Shown piece by piece: positions 19,021-27,940 of a stretch of 63,287 bases of DNA. The notes beneath the pieces were generated by a model. That model was not told where the DNA came from and searched no databases. It saw nothing but the letters and a program-made list of their open reading frames with translations. Both the position numbers and the translations under genes were made by a program. The DNA comes from Antarcticimicrobium luteum. GTDB lineage: Bacteria > Pseudomonadota > Alphaproteobacteria > Rhodobacterales > Rhodobacteraceae. Location of the stretch: assembly GCF_004358185.1 (NCBI RefSeq), contig NZ_SMUV01000050.1, forward strand, positions 1-63,287, written 5' to 3'. How positions within the stretch are numbered: position 1 is the first letter of the stretch; each line of letters starts with the position of its first letter.

Positions 19021-19854
19021 ATGAGCGCAACCGCCTCCAGCCCGGCCCTCACCGCCGGCGACATCCGTGCCCGCAAGGGCGGCACCCCCCTGGTCAGCCT
19101 GACCTGTTACACCACCCCCATGGCCCGCGTGATGGATACCCATTGCGATTTCGTGCTGGTCGGCGACAGCGTCGGCATGGTGCTGCACGGCCTGCCCTCC
19201 ACTCTCGGCGTGACGATGGAGATGATGATCCTGCATGGCCAGGCGGTGGCGCGCGGACTCACCCATGCGCTGATGGTCGTGGACATGCCGTTCGCCAGCT
19301 ATGAGGAGGGACCGCAGCAGGCGTTCCGCAACGCCGCACGGCTGATGGCCGAGACCGGCGCCGGCGCCGTCAAGCTGGAAGGCGGGCTGCACATGGCCGA
19401 GACCATCGCCTTTCTGACCGCCCGCGGCATCCCGGTGATGGCCCATATCGGCCTGACGCCGCAGTCGGTCAACACGCTGGGCGGTTACAAGGTGCAGGGC
19501 CGAGACGATCAGGCCGCGGCGGTGCTGGCCGATGCCCGCGCGGTGGCGGAGGCCGGCGCCTTTGCCGTCGTTCTGGAAAAGATCCCGGCCAGTCTCGCCG
19601 ACCGGATCACCGCCGAGGTGCCGATCCCGACCATCGGCATCGGTGCCTCCGCCGGATGCGACGGGCAGGTTCTGGTGGTCGACGACATGCTGGGCCTCTT
19701 CGCCGAGTTCAAACCGAAGTTCGTCAAACGCTATGCCGATCTGGCCCAGCGGGCCGAGGCGGCGATTGCGGAATATGCCTCGGACGTCCGCGCGCGCAGC
19801 TTTCCCGGGCCGGAGCATGTGTTTGCCGATCAGGTGAAGGGCGGCTCGAAATGA
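19021..19854 (+). CDS. panB: 3-methyl-2-oxobutanoate hydroxymethyltransferase
   Basis: This 277-residue cytosolic enzyme transfers a one-carbon unit from 5,10-methylene-tetrahydrofolate to 2-oxoisovalerate to give ketopantoate, the first step of pantothenate (and so CoA) synthesis. PanB motifs are clear: [51 protein letters not shown] and [16 protein letters not shown] with the metal and substrate residues in place. The length is normal for the family. GAGGA precedes the ATG. The stop overlaps the panC start (ATGA). Confidence 0.97.
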   Translation: MSATASSPALTAGDIRARKGGTPLVSLTCYTTPMARVMDTHCDFVLVGDSVGMVLHGLPSTLGVTMEMMILHGQAVARGLTHALMVVDMPFASYEEGPQQAFRNAARLMAETGAGAVKLEGGLHMAETIAFLTARGIPVMAHIGLTPQSVNTLGGYKVQGRDDQAAAVLADARAVAEAGAFAVVLEKIPASLADRITAEVPIPTIGIGASAGCDGQVLVVDDMLGLFAEFKPKFVKRYADLAQRAEAAIAEYASDVRARSFPGPEHVFADQVKGGSK

Positions 19855-20702
19855 CCGCGCCGATCCTCCGCAAACTGTCCCAGATGCGGGCGCTGACCGC
19901 CCGGTGGCGCGCCGCCGACGAGCGTATCGGCGTGGTGCCCACCATGGGCGCGCTGCATCCTGGGCATCTGTCGCTGGTCGAGGCCGCCAAGGCGGACTGC
20001 GACCGGGTGGTGGTCTGGATTTTCGTGAACCCGAAGCAGTTCAACAACCCCGAAGACCTGGAGAACTATCCGCGCACCGAGGTCGAGGATGCGGAAAAGC
20101 TGGCGCCCTATGGGGTCGACGCGGTCTATGCGCCCGATGTGGATCAGGTCTATCCCGAGGGCTTTGCCACCACGGTCTCGGTCGCGGGGCTGACGGACGT
20201 GCTTTGCGGCGCGCACCGGCCGGGGCATTTCGACGGGGTCGCCACCGTGGTCAGCAAGATCTTTTTGCAGACCGGGGCGGATCGCGCCTATTTCGGCGAG
20301 AAGGATTTCCAGCAGTTGCAGGTGGTGCGCCGGATGGCCGGGGATCTGGACATTCCGATCGAGGTCATCGCCTGCCCCACCGTGCGCGAAGACAGCGGCC
20401 TTGCCATGTCATCGCGCAACCTGCGGCTCTCGCCCGAGGGGCGGCAACAGGCGGCGCTGCTTTATCCGGTGCTGCGCGATGTGGCGGCCGAGCTTGCCGA
20501 CGGCAACCGCTTCCCGCCGCTGGCCGAGCGGGCCCGCGCCCGTCTGGCCGAGGCCGGGTTCGACGAGGTCGAGTATTTCGATCTGCGCAGCGAGGACGGC
20601 TTGCAGGCGCTCGACCATCCGGACCGGCCGGCCCGGATCTTTGTCGCCGCCTACATCGAGGGGGTGCGGCTGATCGACAACCTGGCGGTGCCGGCGGTGT
20701 GA
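19851..20702 (+). CDS. panC: Pantoate--beta-alanine ligase
   Basis: This 283-residue cytosolic enzyme condenses pantoate with beta-alanine using ATP to form pantothenate. It shows the PanC signature [14 protein letters not shown], the FVNPKQFN loop, [25 protein letters not shown] and the KMSKS-like MSSRN. It starts at 19851 in a 4-base overlap with panB, so the two are translationally coupled and provide consecutive pathway steps. Earlier in-frame starts fall inside panB and were rejected. Confidence 0.97.
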   Translation: MTAPILRKLSQMRALTARWRAADERIGVVPTMGALHPGHLSLVEAAKADCDRVVVWIFVNPKQFNNPEDLENYPRTEVEDAEKLAPYGVDAVYAPDVDQVYPEGFATTVSVAGLTDVLCGAHRPGHFDGVATVVSKIFLQTGADRAYFGEKDFQQLQVVRRMAGDLDIPIEVIACPTVREDSGLAMSSRNLRLSPEGRQQAALLYPVLRDVAAELADGNRFPPLAERARARLAEAGFDEVEYFDLRSEDGLQALDHPDRPARIFVAAYIEGVRLIDNLAVPAV

Positions 20703-20719
20703 ACGGGGCGGCGGGGCTT

Positions 20720-20745
20720 CGAGCCGAACCCCTCTGCTCGGCTCG
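20720..20745 (+). terminator. Hairpin after panC (possible terminator, no T-run)
   Basis: CGAGCCGA and TCGGCTCG form a perfect 8-bp stem around a 10-base loop, 18 bases after the panC stop. No poly-T tract follows, so it may be a Rho-assisted or mRNA-stabilising hairpin rather than a classical terminator. Confidence 0.4.
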
Positions 20746-20833
20746 CTCTGTGGGTTGGATGTGCAGGCATCTTGAGACTGGCACCCGGCTGCCCGGCTGA
20801 TACTCTGCGGTCAATTCCGGGGGAGAACGCCGC

Positions 20834-22318
20834 ATGACATTCATTCTGGCCATCGATCAGGGCACCACATCGACCCGCGCGATCCTGTTCGACAAGGACA
20901 TGAACCCGGTACAGATCGCACAACGGGAGTTCACCCAACACTATCCCCGGGCCGGCTGGGTCGAGCATGACCCCGAGGAGATCTGGAACGCCACCGTCGC
21001 CGTCTGCCGCGCCGCGCTGGAACAGGCCGGGGTGAGCGCGGCCGAGGTTGCCGGAATCGGCATCACCAACCAGCGCGAGACCACGGTGATCTGGGACCGC
21101 GCCAGCGGCAAACCCATCCACAATGCCATCGTCTGGCAGGACCGGCGCACCACGGCGATCTGTGCCGGGCTGCGCGAGGCCGGGCACGGCGACATGATCA
21201 GCGCCCGGACCGGTCTGTTGCTCGACCCCTATTTCTCGGGCACCAAGGTGAAGTGGCTGCTCGATATGATCCCGGACGCCCGCGCAAGGGCGACACGGGG
21301 CGAATTGCTGTTCGGCACCATCGACAGTTTTCTGATCTGGCGGCTGACCGGCGGGCGGGTGCATGCCACCGATGCCACCAATGCGGCGCGGACGCTGCTT
21401 TACGACATTCACCGGGGGGAATGGAGCGCAGAGATCTGCGATCTGCTCGGTGTGCCGATGGCGATGCTGCCGGAGGTGCGCGACAGTGCCGCTGATTTCG
21501 GCGAAACCGAAGCGTACATTCTGGACGGCAAACTCCCAATCCTCGGCGTCGCGGGCGATCAGCAGGCGGCGACCATCGGGCAGGCCTGTTTCGCGCCCGG
21601 TATGATGAAATCGACCTATGGCACGGGCTGTTTCGCGCTGCTCAATACGGGCGGGGTGCCGGTAGCCTCGACCCACCGGATGCTGACCACCATCGCTTAC
21701 CAGCTCGATGGCAAGCCCACCTATGCGCTGGAGGGCTCGATCTTCATCGCCGGCGCGGCGGTGCAATGGCTGCGCGACGGGCTGGGGATCATCGAGACGG
21801 CGGCGCAGTCGGGGGAGCTGGCGGCACAGGCCGATCCGGCGCAGGCGGTCACGCTGGTGCCCGCCTTTACCGGGCTCGGCGCGCCCTATTGGGCGCCGGA
21901 GTGTCGCGGCGCGGTCTTCGGGCTCACCCGCAATTCGGGACCGGCGGAGTTCGCCAGGGCCGCGCTGGAGAGCGTCGCCTTTCAGACCCGCGACCTGTGG
22001 GAGGCGATGCGTGCCGACTGGGGGCAAGAGGCTCAGGTGGTGCTGCGCGTCGATGGCGGCATGAGCGCCAGCGATCGGACCATGCAGGGGCTGGCTGACA
22101 TCCTCGGTGCGCCGGTGGACCGGCCGGTGATGCAGGAGACCACGGCGCTGGGCGCGGCCTGGCTGGCGGGGATGCGGGCCGGGGTCTATCCGGGGATGGA
22201 GGGGTTCGCCGAGGGCTGGGCGCTGGACCGCCGGTTCGAGCCGGCGATGGGCGAGGCAGCACGCGCGGCGGCCTATGGGCGCTGGCAGCGGGCGGTGACG
22301 GCGGCGATGGCGTTTTGA
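20834..22318 (+). CDS. glpK: Glycerol kinase
   Basis: This 494-residue cytosolic enzyme of the FGGY family phosphorylates glycerol to glycerol 3-phosphate with ATP. FGGY features are clear: [17 protein letters not shown] at the N-terminus (phosphate-binding loop), [63 protein letters not shown], and the C-terminal [21 protein letters not shown] with ALGAAWLAG. The length matches the family. GGGGAG lies upstream of the ATG. No glpF or glpD is adjacent, so it appears to be a single-gene unit. Confidence 0.97.
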   Translation: MTFILAIDQGTTSTRAILFDKDMNPVQIAQREFTQHYPRAGWVEHDPEEIWNATVAVCRAALEQAGVSAAEVAGIGITNQRETTVIWDRASGKPIHNAIVWQDRRTTAICAGLREAGHGDMISARTGLLLDPYFSGTKVKWLLDMIPDARARATRGELLFGTIDSFLIWRLTGGRVHATDATNAARTLLYDIHRGEWSAEICDLLGVPMAMLPEVRDSAADFGETEAYILDGKLPILGVAGDQQAATIGQACFAPGMMKSTYGTGCFALLNTGGVPVASTHRMLTTIAYQLDGKPTYALEGSIFIAGAAVQWLRDGLGIIETAAQSGELAAQADPAQAVTLVPAFTGLGAPYWAPECRGAVFGLTRNSGPAEFARAALESVAFQTRDLWEAMRADWGQEAQVVLRVDGGMSASDRTMQGLADILGAPVDRPVMQETTALGAAWLAGMRAGVYPGMEGFAEGWALDRRFEPAMGEAARAAAYGRWQRAVTAAMAF

Positions 22319-22355
22319 GGGGGGCGATTGCCCACCTCAAGGAACAACAGAGCAA

Positions 22356-22543
22356 GCCGCGCAAGCGCCGGACCGTGGTTTGGCGCAGCACCCTCTGATC
22401 GGCGCGCTTCATCCCGGCCAAATCCGGACGACATCTGATCGGCGTACACACATCGACCAAGCGCCTGGCCCGTCACGCCGCAGGCTTGCCAACCAATAAG
22501 TGGCGCACCTCCGGTGCGACGGCCGGTCCGGCGCTTGCGCGGC
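22356..22543. repeat. Intergenic element B with perfect 19-bp inverted ends
   Basis: GCCGCGCAAGCGCCGGACC (22356-22374) and GGTCCGGCGCTTGCGCGGC (22525-22543) are exact inverted complements, 150 bases apart. Inside, AAATCCGGACGACATC matches element A near 17.17 kb, and a hairpin CGCACC-TCC-GGTGCG lies near 22505-22519. The right flank extends to 22571 with a segment shared with element A and with 53963-54005. It sits between glpK and the flavin monooxygenase gene and has no open frame worth calling. A non-autonomous mobile element or REP-type repeat is the best guess. Confidence 0.8.
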
Positions 22544-22607
22544 GGCCTGCGGCCTTGTTCCGCGCAGGGGGATTGGCTCAGAACTCCGTTTCAGATCTGT
22601 GCGGCGC

Positions 22608-23867
22608 TCACCCCACCCGCGCCCCGGTCGGGATGATCGGTGGTTTTTCGTTCAGCTCGGCGATGGAAAACCCGGCGATGGATTTGAATTTCGCCGCATG
22701 GGCGGCCAGTTCGGCGCGCGGGATCACGTCATCGATATTGGCAAAATCGCCGCCACAGCGGTCCTCGGCCCATTGCATCACCGCGTCGGGGCCGCCGCCG
22801 GCGCGGTTGGCCAGCCCCACGGCGGTGGTCAGCGGGCGGATCTCGGCCTCATAGGCCGCCAGCGCCGCGCCCGTCACCCCGTGGTCCAGCAGCCGGGCGC
22901 CGATGGTGCGGGCATCGACGATGGCCTGGCTGGCGCCGTTCGAGCCGACCGGATAGGTCGGATGCGCCGCATCGCCCATCAGCGTCACCCGCCCCTCGGT
23001 CCAGCGCGGCAGCGGATCGCGGTCGACCATGGGGTATTCATAAACCGCCTCGGCGCCGGTAATGAGCTGCGGCAGGTCGATCCAGCCGAAGCGCCAATCC
23101 CGGAAATCGGGCAGAAACTCCTCGATCCGGGCGGCACGGTTCCAATCCTCGCGCCGCCAGTCGTCGCCGGGGTCAAAGCGTTTCTCGGCGATCCAGTTGA
23201 TGGTGGCCAGACCGGTCTCGGGGTCCGGATCGGAGATCGGATAGGCCACCGCCCGCTGATCGTCATGGCCGATCATCACCATCGAGCCGCCGCCGTGATA
23301 ATCCGGCGCCCGGGTGGTGGCGCGCCACAGGATGCGCCCGTCCCAGATCGGCGCGCCCTCATCGGGATACATCTGCGCCCGCAGCGCCGAATGGATGCCG
23401 TCGGCGGCGACGATCAGATCGCCCGCGATCCTTTCGCCGCCCTCCAGCAGCAACGTGGCGCCCTCCGGTCCGCCTTCGAACCCGGTGGCGCGGGCCTCGG
23501 TGACGATGCAATCCGCCCCCGCCCGGGCGATCAGCGCATGATAGAGCATCATCTGCAGCTTGCCGCGATGCACCGAATACTGCGGCCAGGCATAGCCGGC
23601 CGCGATGCCGCGCGGCTCTTCCCAGATCGGGTTGCCGAGCTTGGAGTAGAAGGCCAGTTGCCGGGTCTTTACCCCGATCTTCGCCAGCTCCTCCTCCAGC
23701 CCCAGGTCGAACAGCTCGCGCACCGCGTTGGGCTGAAGGTTGATCCCGACGCCCATCGGGCGCACCTCGGGCGCTGATTCGTAGATGCGGAACGGCAGCC
23801 CGATCTGGTGCAGCGTCAGCCCCAGGCTGAGCCCGGCAATCCCGCCCCCGGCGATGAGAATGGTCAT
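22608..23867 (-). CDS. FAD-dependent aromatic-hydroxylase-type monooxygenase
   Basis: This 419-residue protein is of the class A flavoprotein monooxygenase fold. The N-terminal dinucleotide motif is ILIAGGGIAGLSLGLTL, the second FAD/NADPH motif is DLIVAADGIHSALR, and the FAD-ribityl motif is VTLMGDAAHPTYPVGSNGASQAI. The protein is closest in pattern to the PhzS-like flavin-dependent oxidoreductases, which hydroxylate aromatic or heteroaromatic substrates; the actual substrate cannot be read from sequence. It is a single gene, convergent with glpK across element B. Confidence 0.88.
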   Translation of the reverse strand: MTILIAGGGIAGLSLGLTLHQIGLPFRIYESAPEVRPMGVGINLQPNAVRELFDLGLEEELAKIGVKTRQLAFYSKLGNPIWEEPRGIAAGYAWPQYSVHRGKLQMMLYHALIARAGADCIVTEARATGFEGGPEGATLLLEGGERIAGDLIVAADGIHSALRAQMYPDEGAPIWDGRILWRATTRAPDYHGGGSMVMIGHDDQRAVAYPISDPDPETGLATINWIAEKRFDPGDDWRREDWNRAARIEEFLPDFRDWRFGWIDLPQLITGAEAVYEYPMVDRDPLPRWTEGRVTLMGDAAHPTYPVGSNGASQAIVDARTIGARLLDHGVTGAALAAYEAEIRPLTTAVGLANRAGGGPDAVMQWAEDRCGGDFANIDDVIPRAELAAHAAKFKSIAGFSIAELNEKPPIIPTGARVG

Positions 23868-23927
23868 ATCAGGCGCCTCCCGCTGTTTGACCGGCTATCA
23901 AGCAGCATGGCCCGCCCAGTGCAAGCC

Positions 23928-24455
23928 TCAGGAGGTGGCCGCGCCGAAAATCTCGTCGGTGTGGCCATCGAGATAGATCCGCAGCCACGGCGTGAACCGG
24001 TCCGGGTGGCGGGCGATTTCCTGCTTCAGATCGTGATAATCGACCCAGCGCGTCTCCATCACCTCGCCGGGGTCGGGGTGGATATCCAAGGTGCCCTCCA
24101 CCCGGGCGACGAACACCTCGACCAGCTCATGCTCGGTCAGGCCGCCGCCCACATCGGCGCGGTATTCCAACCGGTGGCGGTACTCGGGGTCCAGACCGGT
24201 GATGCCCAGTTCCTCCTCCAGGCGGCGCAGGGCGCAGACCTCCGGCGCCTCGTCCCAATGCGGATGGGTGCAGCAGGTATTCGCCCAGAGCCCCGGTGTG
24301 TGGTATTTGCCCAGCGCGCGCCGTTGCAGCAGGATCGCGTCGCCGCGCAGCACGAAGACCGAGACAGCCTTGTGGCGCAGCCCTTTTTGATGGACTTCCA
24401 GCTTGTCCACCGGTGTCAGCCTGCCCTCGACCCAGGCCGGGATTTTCAGGCTCAT
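23928..24455 (-). CDS. idi: Isopentenyl-diphosphate delta-isomerase, type I
   Basis: This 175-residue Nudix-fold enzyme interconverts isopentenyl diphosphate and dimethylallyl diphosphate in isoprenoid synthesis. The catalytic Cys lies in NTCCTHP (Cys61/62) and the catalytic Glu in LEEELGI (80-82); HxxF/W and LLQRRA motifs match type I Idi. The start at 24455 has GGAG upstream and gives the usual alphaproteobacterial length; a longer in-frame reading lacks support. It lies downstream of the cytochrome c2 gene on the same strand but behind a strong hairpin, so it may have its own promoter. Confidence 0.95.
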   Translation of the reverse strand: MSLKIPAWVEGRLTPVDKLEVHQKGLRHKAVSVFVLRGDAILLQRRALGKYHTPGLWANTCCTHPHWDEAPEVCALRRLEEELGITGLDPEYRHRLEYRADVGGGLTEHELVEVFVARVEGTLDIHPDPGEVMETRWVDYHDLKQEIARHPDRFTPWLRIYLDGHTDEIFGAATS

Positions 24456-24607
24456 CGCAGGCTCCGGCGGGCCGGGGCCGTCAGATCGGGGATTTGGGGC
24501 GGGAAAAGGATCATCGCGGAACTCTGCAGTGGATCGGGCCGGGCGCATCCGCCGGAGGCGGGCGGCGGCTGCATATCCCCTCTGCCCCGCCTGGACAAGA
24601 ACGCGTC

Positions 24608-24634
24608 GGGCCGCGGCGTGGACTGCCGCGGCCC
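24608..24634 (-). terminator. Strong hairpin after the cytochrome c2 gene
   Basis: GGGCCGCGGC and GCCGCGGCCC form a perfect 10-bp GC stem with a 7-base loop, 27 bases past the cytochrome stop on the minus strand. The following sequence has only a weak T content, so termination would be incomplete or Rho-assisted. No gene lies in the 205 bases between this cytochrome and idi. Confidence 0.5.
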
Positions 24635-24660
24635 TGGCCAGCTGTCTTGGTTGCGACGGA

Positions 24661-25113
24661 TCAGTCGCCGGATTTCTCTTCGGTCTCGCCCTCGGTGGCC
24701 GGTGCCGGTGCGAGGCTGGCCAGATAGGCGAAGACGTCATCGCCGCCCTTCTTCAGCTTGAAGGTCATCTTGGACTTGGCGCCCTTGTCGCCGAGGTGCT
24801 CCTGCAGAAACTTGCGCGGATCCTTCACATACTCGTCAAAGGTTTCCTCGTCCCAGACCAGCCCTGCCTCGCCCGCAGCGACGATATCGTCGCCATAGCG
24901 GAAATCCTCATAGGTTCCGGCGGTGCGGCCGACCACGCCGAAAAGGTTCGGGCCGGTCTTGCCGCCCTTGACGATGGTTTCGCCGGCATCGGATACGATC
25001 GAGTGACAGGCCTTGCATTTGCCAAAGGTCTTTTCCCCCTTGGCAACGTCGCCCTCGGCCAGCGCCGGGGACGCGAGCAGACCAACAATCGCAGTGGCAA
25101 TCAGACGGTTCAT
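24661..25113 (-). CDS. cycA: Cytochrome c2/c550
   Basis: This 150-residue periplasmic class I cytochrome c has a signal peptide of about 19 residues (SPALA). The heme motif is Cys33-Lys-Ala-Cys36-His37 and the axial ligand is Met116 in SKMTFKLKK. The inserted loops (TGPNLFGVVGRTAGT, then WDEETFDEYVKDPRKFL) are those of Rhodobacter/Paracoccus cytochrome c2/c550, the mobile carrier between the bc1 complex and terminal oxidases or reaction centre. The acidic tail after residue 135 (EGETEEKSGD) is an addition seen in some Paracoccus-type forms. GAGAGGAAG precedes the ATG. Confidence 0.93.
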   Translation of the reverse strand: MNRLIATAIVGLLASPALAEGDVAKGEKTFGKCKACHSIVSDAGETIVKGGKTGPNLFGVVGRTAGTYEDFRYGDDIVAAGEAGLVWDEETFDEYVKDPRKFLQEHLGDKGAKSKMTFKLKKGGDDVFAYLASLAPAPATEGETEEKSGD

Positions 25114-25145
25114 GGCTTCCTCTCCATTAGAATTGGCTGTGACGG

Positions 25146-25174
25146 ATTAGGTAGATGGGATCGGCGAGAGTCAA
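25146..25174 (-). promoter_or_regulatory. Putative promoter of cycA
   Basis: On the minus strand TTGACT (-35, 25169-25174) and CCTAAT (-10, 25146-25151) are separated by 17 bases, upstream of the cytochrome c2 start at 25113. The -35 matches consensus in five of six positions, the -10 in four. Confidence 0.5.
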
Positions 25175-25232
25175 TCCACGCTATGCCGCCCCGCGCGGTT
25201 GCGACGCAGGTGCAGCAGCGGACCGGCCCCGG

Positions 25233-26258
25233 TCAGCCGGCGGTCTGCGACCAGCAGGGCAGCAGATCGCCCGGGGCCGGGGTGGCGGCATGGACCGCGC
25301 GGGCGATGGCGCGGCTCAGGCACAGCGCGGCGGCGTGGCCGATCCGCGTCAGGTCGCGGTCGGGGCGGTCCATCGGCCGGGCGCCGGTGGAGAGCGCGAA
25401 GACCAGATCGCCATCGCCGGGCGAATGCGCCGGCACGGTTGAGCGGCCGATGCCGTCATGGGCGGCGGTGGCCACGCGCAGGCATTGCGCCTTGGTCAGA
25501 TCGGCATCGGTGGCGACGATGGCGATGGTGGTATTGGCGCGGTCCTGCGCGGCGTCGCCCGCCTGCGCCAGCATGGTCATCAGCTTGCGGCTTTCCAGAT
25601 CGCGGCCCAGCCCGGCGGCCGGATCGGGGCCGAGGCCGCCGAATTCGCCGTCGACCTCGAAAGGCGCGGCCCAAAAGTGGCGGTCGCCGGGGGTGGTGAC
25701 ACTGCCCATCGGGTTGGCGGCGACCAGCGCGCCCACCGTGGTGCCGTCGTCGAGCACGAAGGAGGCCGAGCCAAGCCCGCCCTTTAGCATCGCGGTCAGC
25801 GCCCCGGTGCCTGCCCCGATGGTGCCGACGGCAAAGGTTTCGGAGGCGGCCTCGAAGGCCGCGCGGCCGAGCGCGCGATAGGGGTTTTCGGCCCAATCCT
25901 TGTTGCCGCCGTTCAGCAGATCGAAGATGATCGCGCCCGGCACGATGGGGATCACCGCATCGGCGATGCGGAACCCCCGCCCGCGCGCGCGCAGTGCGTC
26001 CATCACTCCCGAACAGGCATCCAGCCCATAGGCCGAGCCGCCCGAGAGCACCACCGCGTCGATCTTCGCCACCGATTTGTCGGGCGCCAGCAGGTCGGTT
26101 TCGCGGGTGCCCGGCGCGCCGCCCATCACCTGCACCGAGGCGGTAAAGGGCCGCGCCGCGGTGAGCACGGTCGCGCCGGATTTCAGGGTATCGTCCTGCG
26201 CGTTCCCGACCATCAGGCCGGGCACGTCGGTGATCAGGTTGCGGGGGCCGGGGATCAT
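25233..26258 (-). CDS. P1 family peptidase (DmpA/NylC-like N-terminal nucleophile hydrolase)
   Basis: This 341-residue protein has the peptidase S58/P1 family pattern: NLITDVPGLMVGNA at the start, VVLSGGSAYGLDA, GTIGAGTGA, GALVAANPMGSV and HDGIGRSTVPAHSPGDGDLVFALSTG. Members autocleave to expose an N-terminal Ser or Thr and act as aminopeptidases/amidases on D-amino acid amides, beta-peptides or nylon oligomers. The likely cleavage region lies in the last-named motif, where a Ser follows His; I cannot fix the exact residue by eye. It may be a stand-alone gene, placed between cycA and the SDR gene on the same strand. Confidence 0.85.
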   Translation of the reverse strand: MIPGPRNLITDVPGLMVGNAQDDTLKSGATVLTAARPFTASVQVMGGAPGTRETDLLAPDKSVAKIDAVVLSGGSAYGLDACSGVMDALRARGRGFRIADAVIPIVPGAIIFDLLNGGNKDWAENPYRALGRAAFEAASETFAVGTIGAGTGALTAMLKGGLGSASFVLDDGTTVGALVAANPMGSVTTPGDRHFWAAPFEVDGEFGGLGPDPAAGLGRDLESRKLMTMLAQAGDAAQDRANTTIAIVATDADLTKAQCLRVATAAHDGIGRSTVPAHSPGDGDLVFALSTGARPMDRPDRDLTRIGHAAALCLSRAIARAVHAATPAPGDLLPCWSQTAG

Positions 26259-26305
26259 TCGCCTTGTCCAGTCATCGTGCGGTTGTCGTGCTGTCGTGGG
26301 GTCGG

Positions 26306-27052
26306 TCAGATGCAGCGCCCGCCGTCGACCTCCATCGCCACACCGGTGATCATGCTGGCCTCCTCCGAGCAGAGGAAGGCGGCGGCGTTGCCCATGTCCT
26401 CGGGGGTCGAGAAGCGGCCGATCGGGATGGTGGAAAGGAACTTGGCCCGCATCTCCGGCGTGTCCTCGCCGAGAAAGGATTTCAGCAGCGGCGTTTCGCC
26501 CGCCACCGGGTTCAGCGCGTTGACCCGGATGCCCTCGGGGGCAAGTTCGACAGCCATGGTGCGGGTGGCGGTGATCATCCAGCCCTTGGAGGCGTTGTAC
26601 CAGTTGAGCCGGGGCCGCGGGCTGACTCCGGCGGTCGAGGCGATGTTGAGGATCGCCCCGGACTTCCGCGCCTTCATATGCGGCACCAGCGCGCGGGCGG
26701 TCAGGTAGACCGATTTCATGTTGACGTTGAAGACGCGGTCGAATTCCGCCTCGCTCACCTCGTCCAGCGGGGTGGGCAGATGGGTGACGCCGGCGTTGTT
26801 GACCAGGATGTCGAGCTGGCCGAAGGCGGCGAGCGCGGCCTCGGCCATGGCCTGAACCGAGGCGGCGTCAGAGACATCGACGGTTTGCGCGATGGTCCCG
26901 GCGCCCAGTTCGGCGGCCATTTCGGCGGCGGCGTCACCGTTTATATCGGCGATCATAACCCGGGCGCCCTCGGCCAGGAACTTGCGCACGATGCCCGCGC
27001 CGAAACCCGATGCGCCACCAGTGACGATGGCGGTTTTTCCGTTCAGTCTCAT
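26306..27052 (-). CDS. SDR-family NAD(P)-dependent oxidoreductase
   Basis: This 248-residue classical short-chain dehydrogenase/reductase has the cofactor motif TGGASGFG (residues 11-18), an acidic Asp at the end of strand 2 (MIADIN) that favours NAD, the NNAG motif, and the catalytic Ser (IASTAG) with Tyr and Lys (WYNASKG). The C-terminal AFLCSEEASMITGVAMEVDGG is typical of the FabG-like or 3-hydroxyacyl/glucose dehydrogenase type. The substrate is unknown. GGGAGAGGGA precedes the start at 27052. It lies upstream of the P1 peptidase on the same strand with a gap of 47 bases, so the two may be co-transcribed. Confidence 0.92.
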   Translation of the reverse strand: MRLNGKTAIVTGGASGFGAGIVRKFLAEGARVMIADINGDAAAEMAAELGAGTIAQTVDVSDAASVQAMAEAALAAFGQLDILVNNAGVTHLPTPLDEVSEAEFDRVFNVNMKSVYLTARALVPHMKARKSGAILNIASTAGVSPRPRLNWYNASKGWMITATRTMAVELAPEGIRVNALNPVAGETPLLKSFLGEDTPEMRAKFLSTIPIGRFSTPEDMGNAAAFLCSEEASMITGVAMEVDGGRCI

Positions 27053-27155
27053 GGCGTTTCCCTCTCCCATTCCGGTTCGGCGGGAGCTTAGGGCGACGGC
27101 GGGGGGCGCACAAGCTGGCGCGTTGCCTGTCCCCTCACAATGACCTGCGGCCACC

Positions 27156-27205
27156 CTCCGAGCCAAGCGCACCCGCGCGGAGTCACGCCCGCAGGGCGCG
27201 GCTTG
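27156..27205. repeat. Degenerate relative of the intergenic hairpin repeat
   Basis: This stretch shares CTCCGAGC, then GCGCGGA-TCA, with the copy at 53951-54005 and has a hairpin CGCCC-GCA-GGGCG in the position where that copy has GGCC-GAC-GGCC. The match is loose; it is offered as a possible diverged member of the family, in an otherwise empty 191-base gap between arfB and the SDR gene. Confidence 0.3.
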
Positions 27206-27243
27206 TTCTGTGCGTCAGGCCCGTGTTGCAGGGGGCTGCACCC

Positions 27244-27663
27244 CTACTCCCCGTCGACCTTGCCGCGCAGGGATTTGACCTCGCCCCGGGCCTTTTTCGA
27301 TTCGATCCGGCGGCGGACCGAGCCCTTGGTGGGTTTGGTGGGGATGCGCCGCTTGGGGCGGACCAGCGCCTGGCGGATCAGCTCGGCCAGCCGCGCGCGG
27401 GCGATCTCGCGGTTGCGGGCCTGGCTGCGGGTTTCGTCGCACTGGATGACGATGGCGCCGTCCTTGGTCCAGCGCCGCCCGGCCAGCCGCTTCAGCCGCG
27501 CCTTGACCGGCCCCTGCAGCGCCGGAGAGCGTTCGGCCTCGAACCGCAGCTCGACGGCGGTGGCGACCTTGTTCACGTTCTGCCCACCCGGCCCCGAGGC
27601 ACGGACGAACTGTTCGGTGATCTCCCAGTCGGCAATCTCTATATCGTCGGTGATCCGCATCAT
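27244..27663 (-). CDS. arfB: Alternative ribosome-rescue factor B (peptidyl-tRNA hydrolase ArfB/YaeJ)
   Basis: This 139-residue protein contains the release-factor GGQ motif (SGPGGQNVNKV, residues 23-33) and the basic C-terminal tail (RRRIESKKARGEVKSLRGK) that in ArfB threads into the empty mRNA channel of stalled ribosomes. It hydrolyses peptidyl-tRNA on non-stop complexes without needing a stop codon. The length fits ArfB rather than full release factors. Its promoter must lie beyond the terminator at 27707-27735 on the minus strand or within the 45 bases after it. Confidence 0.93.
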   Translation of the reverse strand: MMRITDDIEIADWEITEQFVRASGPGGQNVNKVATAVELRFEAERSPALQGPVKARLKRLAGRRWTKDGAIVIQCDETRSQARNREIARARLAELIRQALVRPKRRIPTKPTKGSVRRRIESKKARGEVKSLRGKVDGE

Positions 27664-27706
27664 GGGCGCAGACTACTCCGGCTGGCAGCCATGAAAAAGG
27701 GGCACG

Positions 27707-27735
27707 AAAAAGGGCCACCCGCGGGCGGCCCTTTC
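27707..27735 (-). terminator. Intrinsic terminator of the short-ORF/sRNA locus
   Basis: On the minus strand AAAGGGCC and GGCCCTTT form an 8-bp stem enclosing the self-complementary CCCGCGGG, followed by TTTTT. It closes a transcript of about 150-200 bases that contains the short ORF at 27809-27865 and separates it from arfB. Confidence 0.8.
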
Positions 27736-27808
27736 GAAAGTTTCTGGAGGTGGGGCCGGTTAGATCATCGACCGATCCACGCGGGCGGGCTATCCGCCTG
27801 GGGTTGCC

Positions 27809-27865
27809 CTAGCTGGCCGCCCCCCGCGCTGTCCCGACACCTCGCTCCAATACCTTTCTCGACAC
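27809..27865 (-). CDS. Putative 18-residue leader peptide or sRNA-embedded short ORF
   Basis: A GTG-started frame of 18 codons (VSRKVLERGVGTARGAAS) is preceded, at ideal spacing of 7 bases, by AGGAGGTGATCC, which is complementary over 12 bases to the 3' end of 16S rRNA. Such an extended Shine-Dalgarno is rare by chance. Downstream come a CCCCACCTCC stretch able to pair with this SD and then an intrinsic terminator. It could be a real micropeptide, a leader, or a small RNA whose SD-like and anti-SD-like segments matter more than the peptide. No homolog is recognised. Confidence 0.4.
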   Translation of the reverse strand: MSRKVLERGVGTARGAAS

Positions 27866-27940
27866 TGGATCACCTCCTGTTCTCTCTGTTTCGGTTAAGC
27901 TCAGAGTGACACGGAGGCCGCGAAACGCCAAATAAAATCG

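Noticed and set aside
23928-25113. Edge of a photosynthesis gene cluster (idi beside cytochrome c2)
   Set aside because: No bch, crt, puf or puh gene lies on either side; both genes also occur in non-phototrophic relatives.
27867-27880. GGATCACCTCCT resembling the 3' end of 16S rRNA
   Set aside because: No other rRNA sequence is nearby. On the opposite strand it is a Shine-Dalgarno in front of a short ORF, which explains it better.
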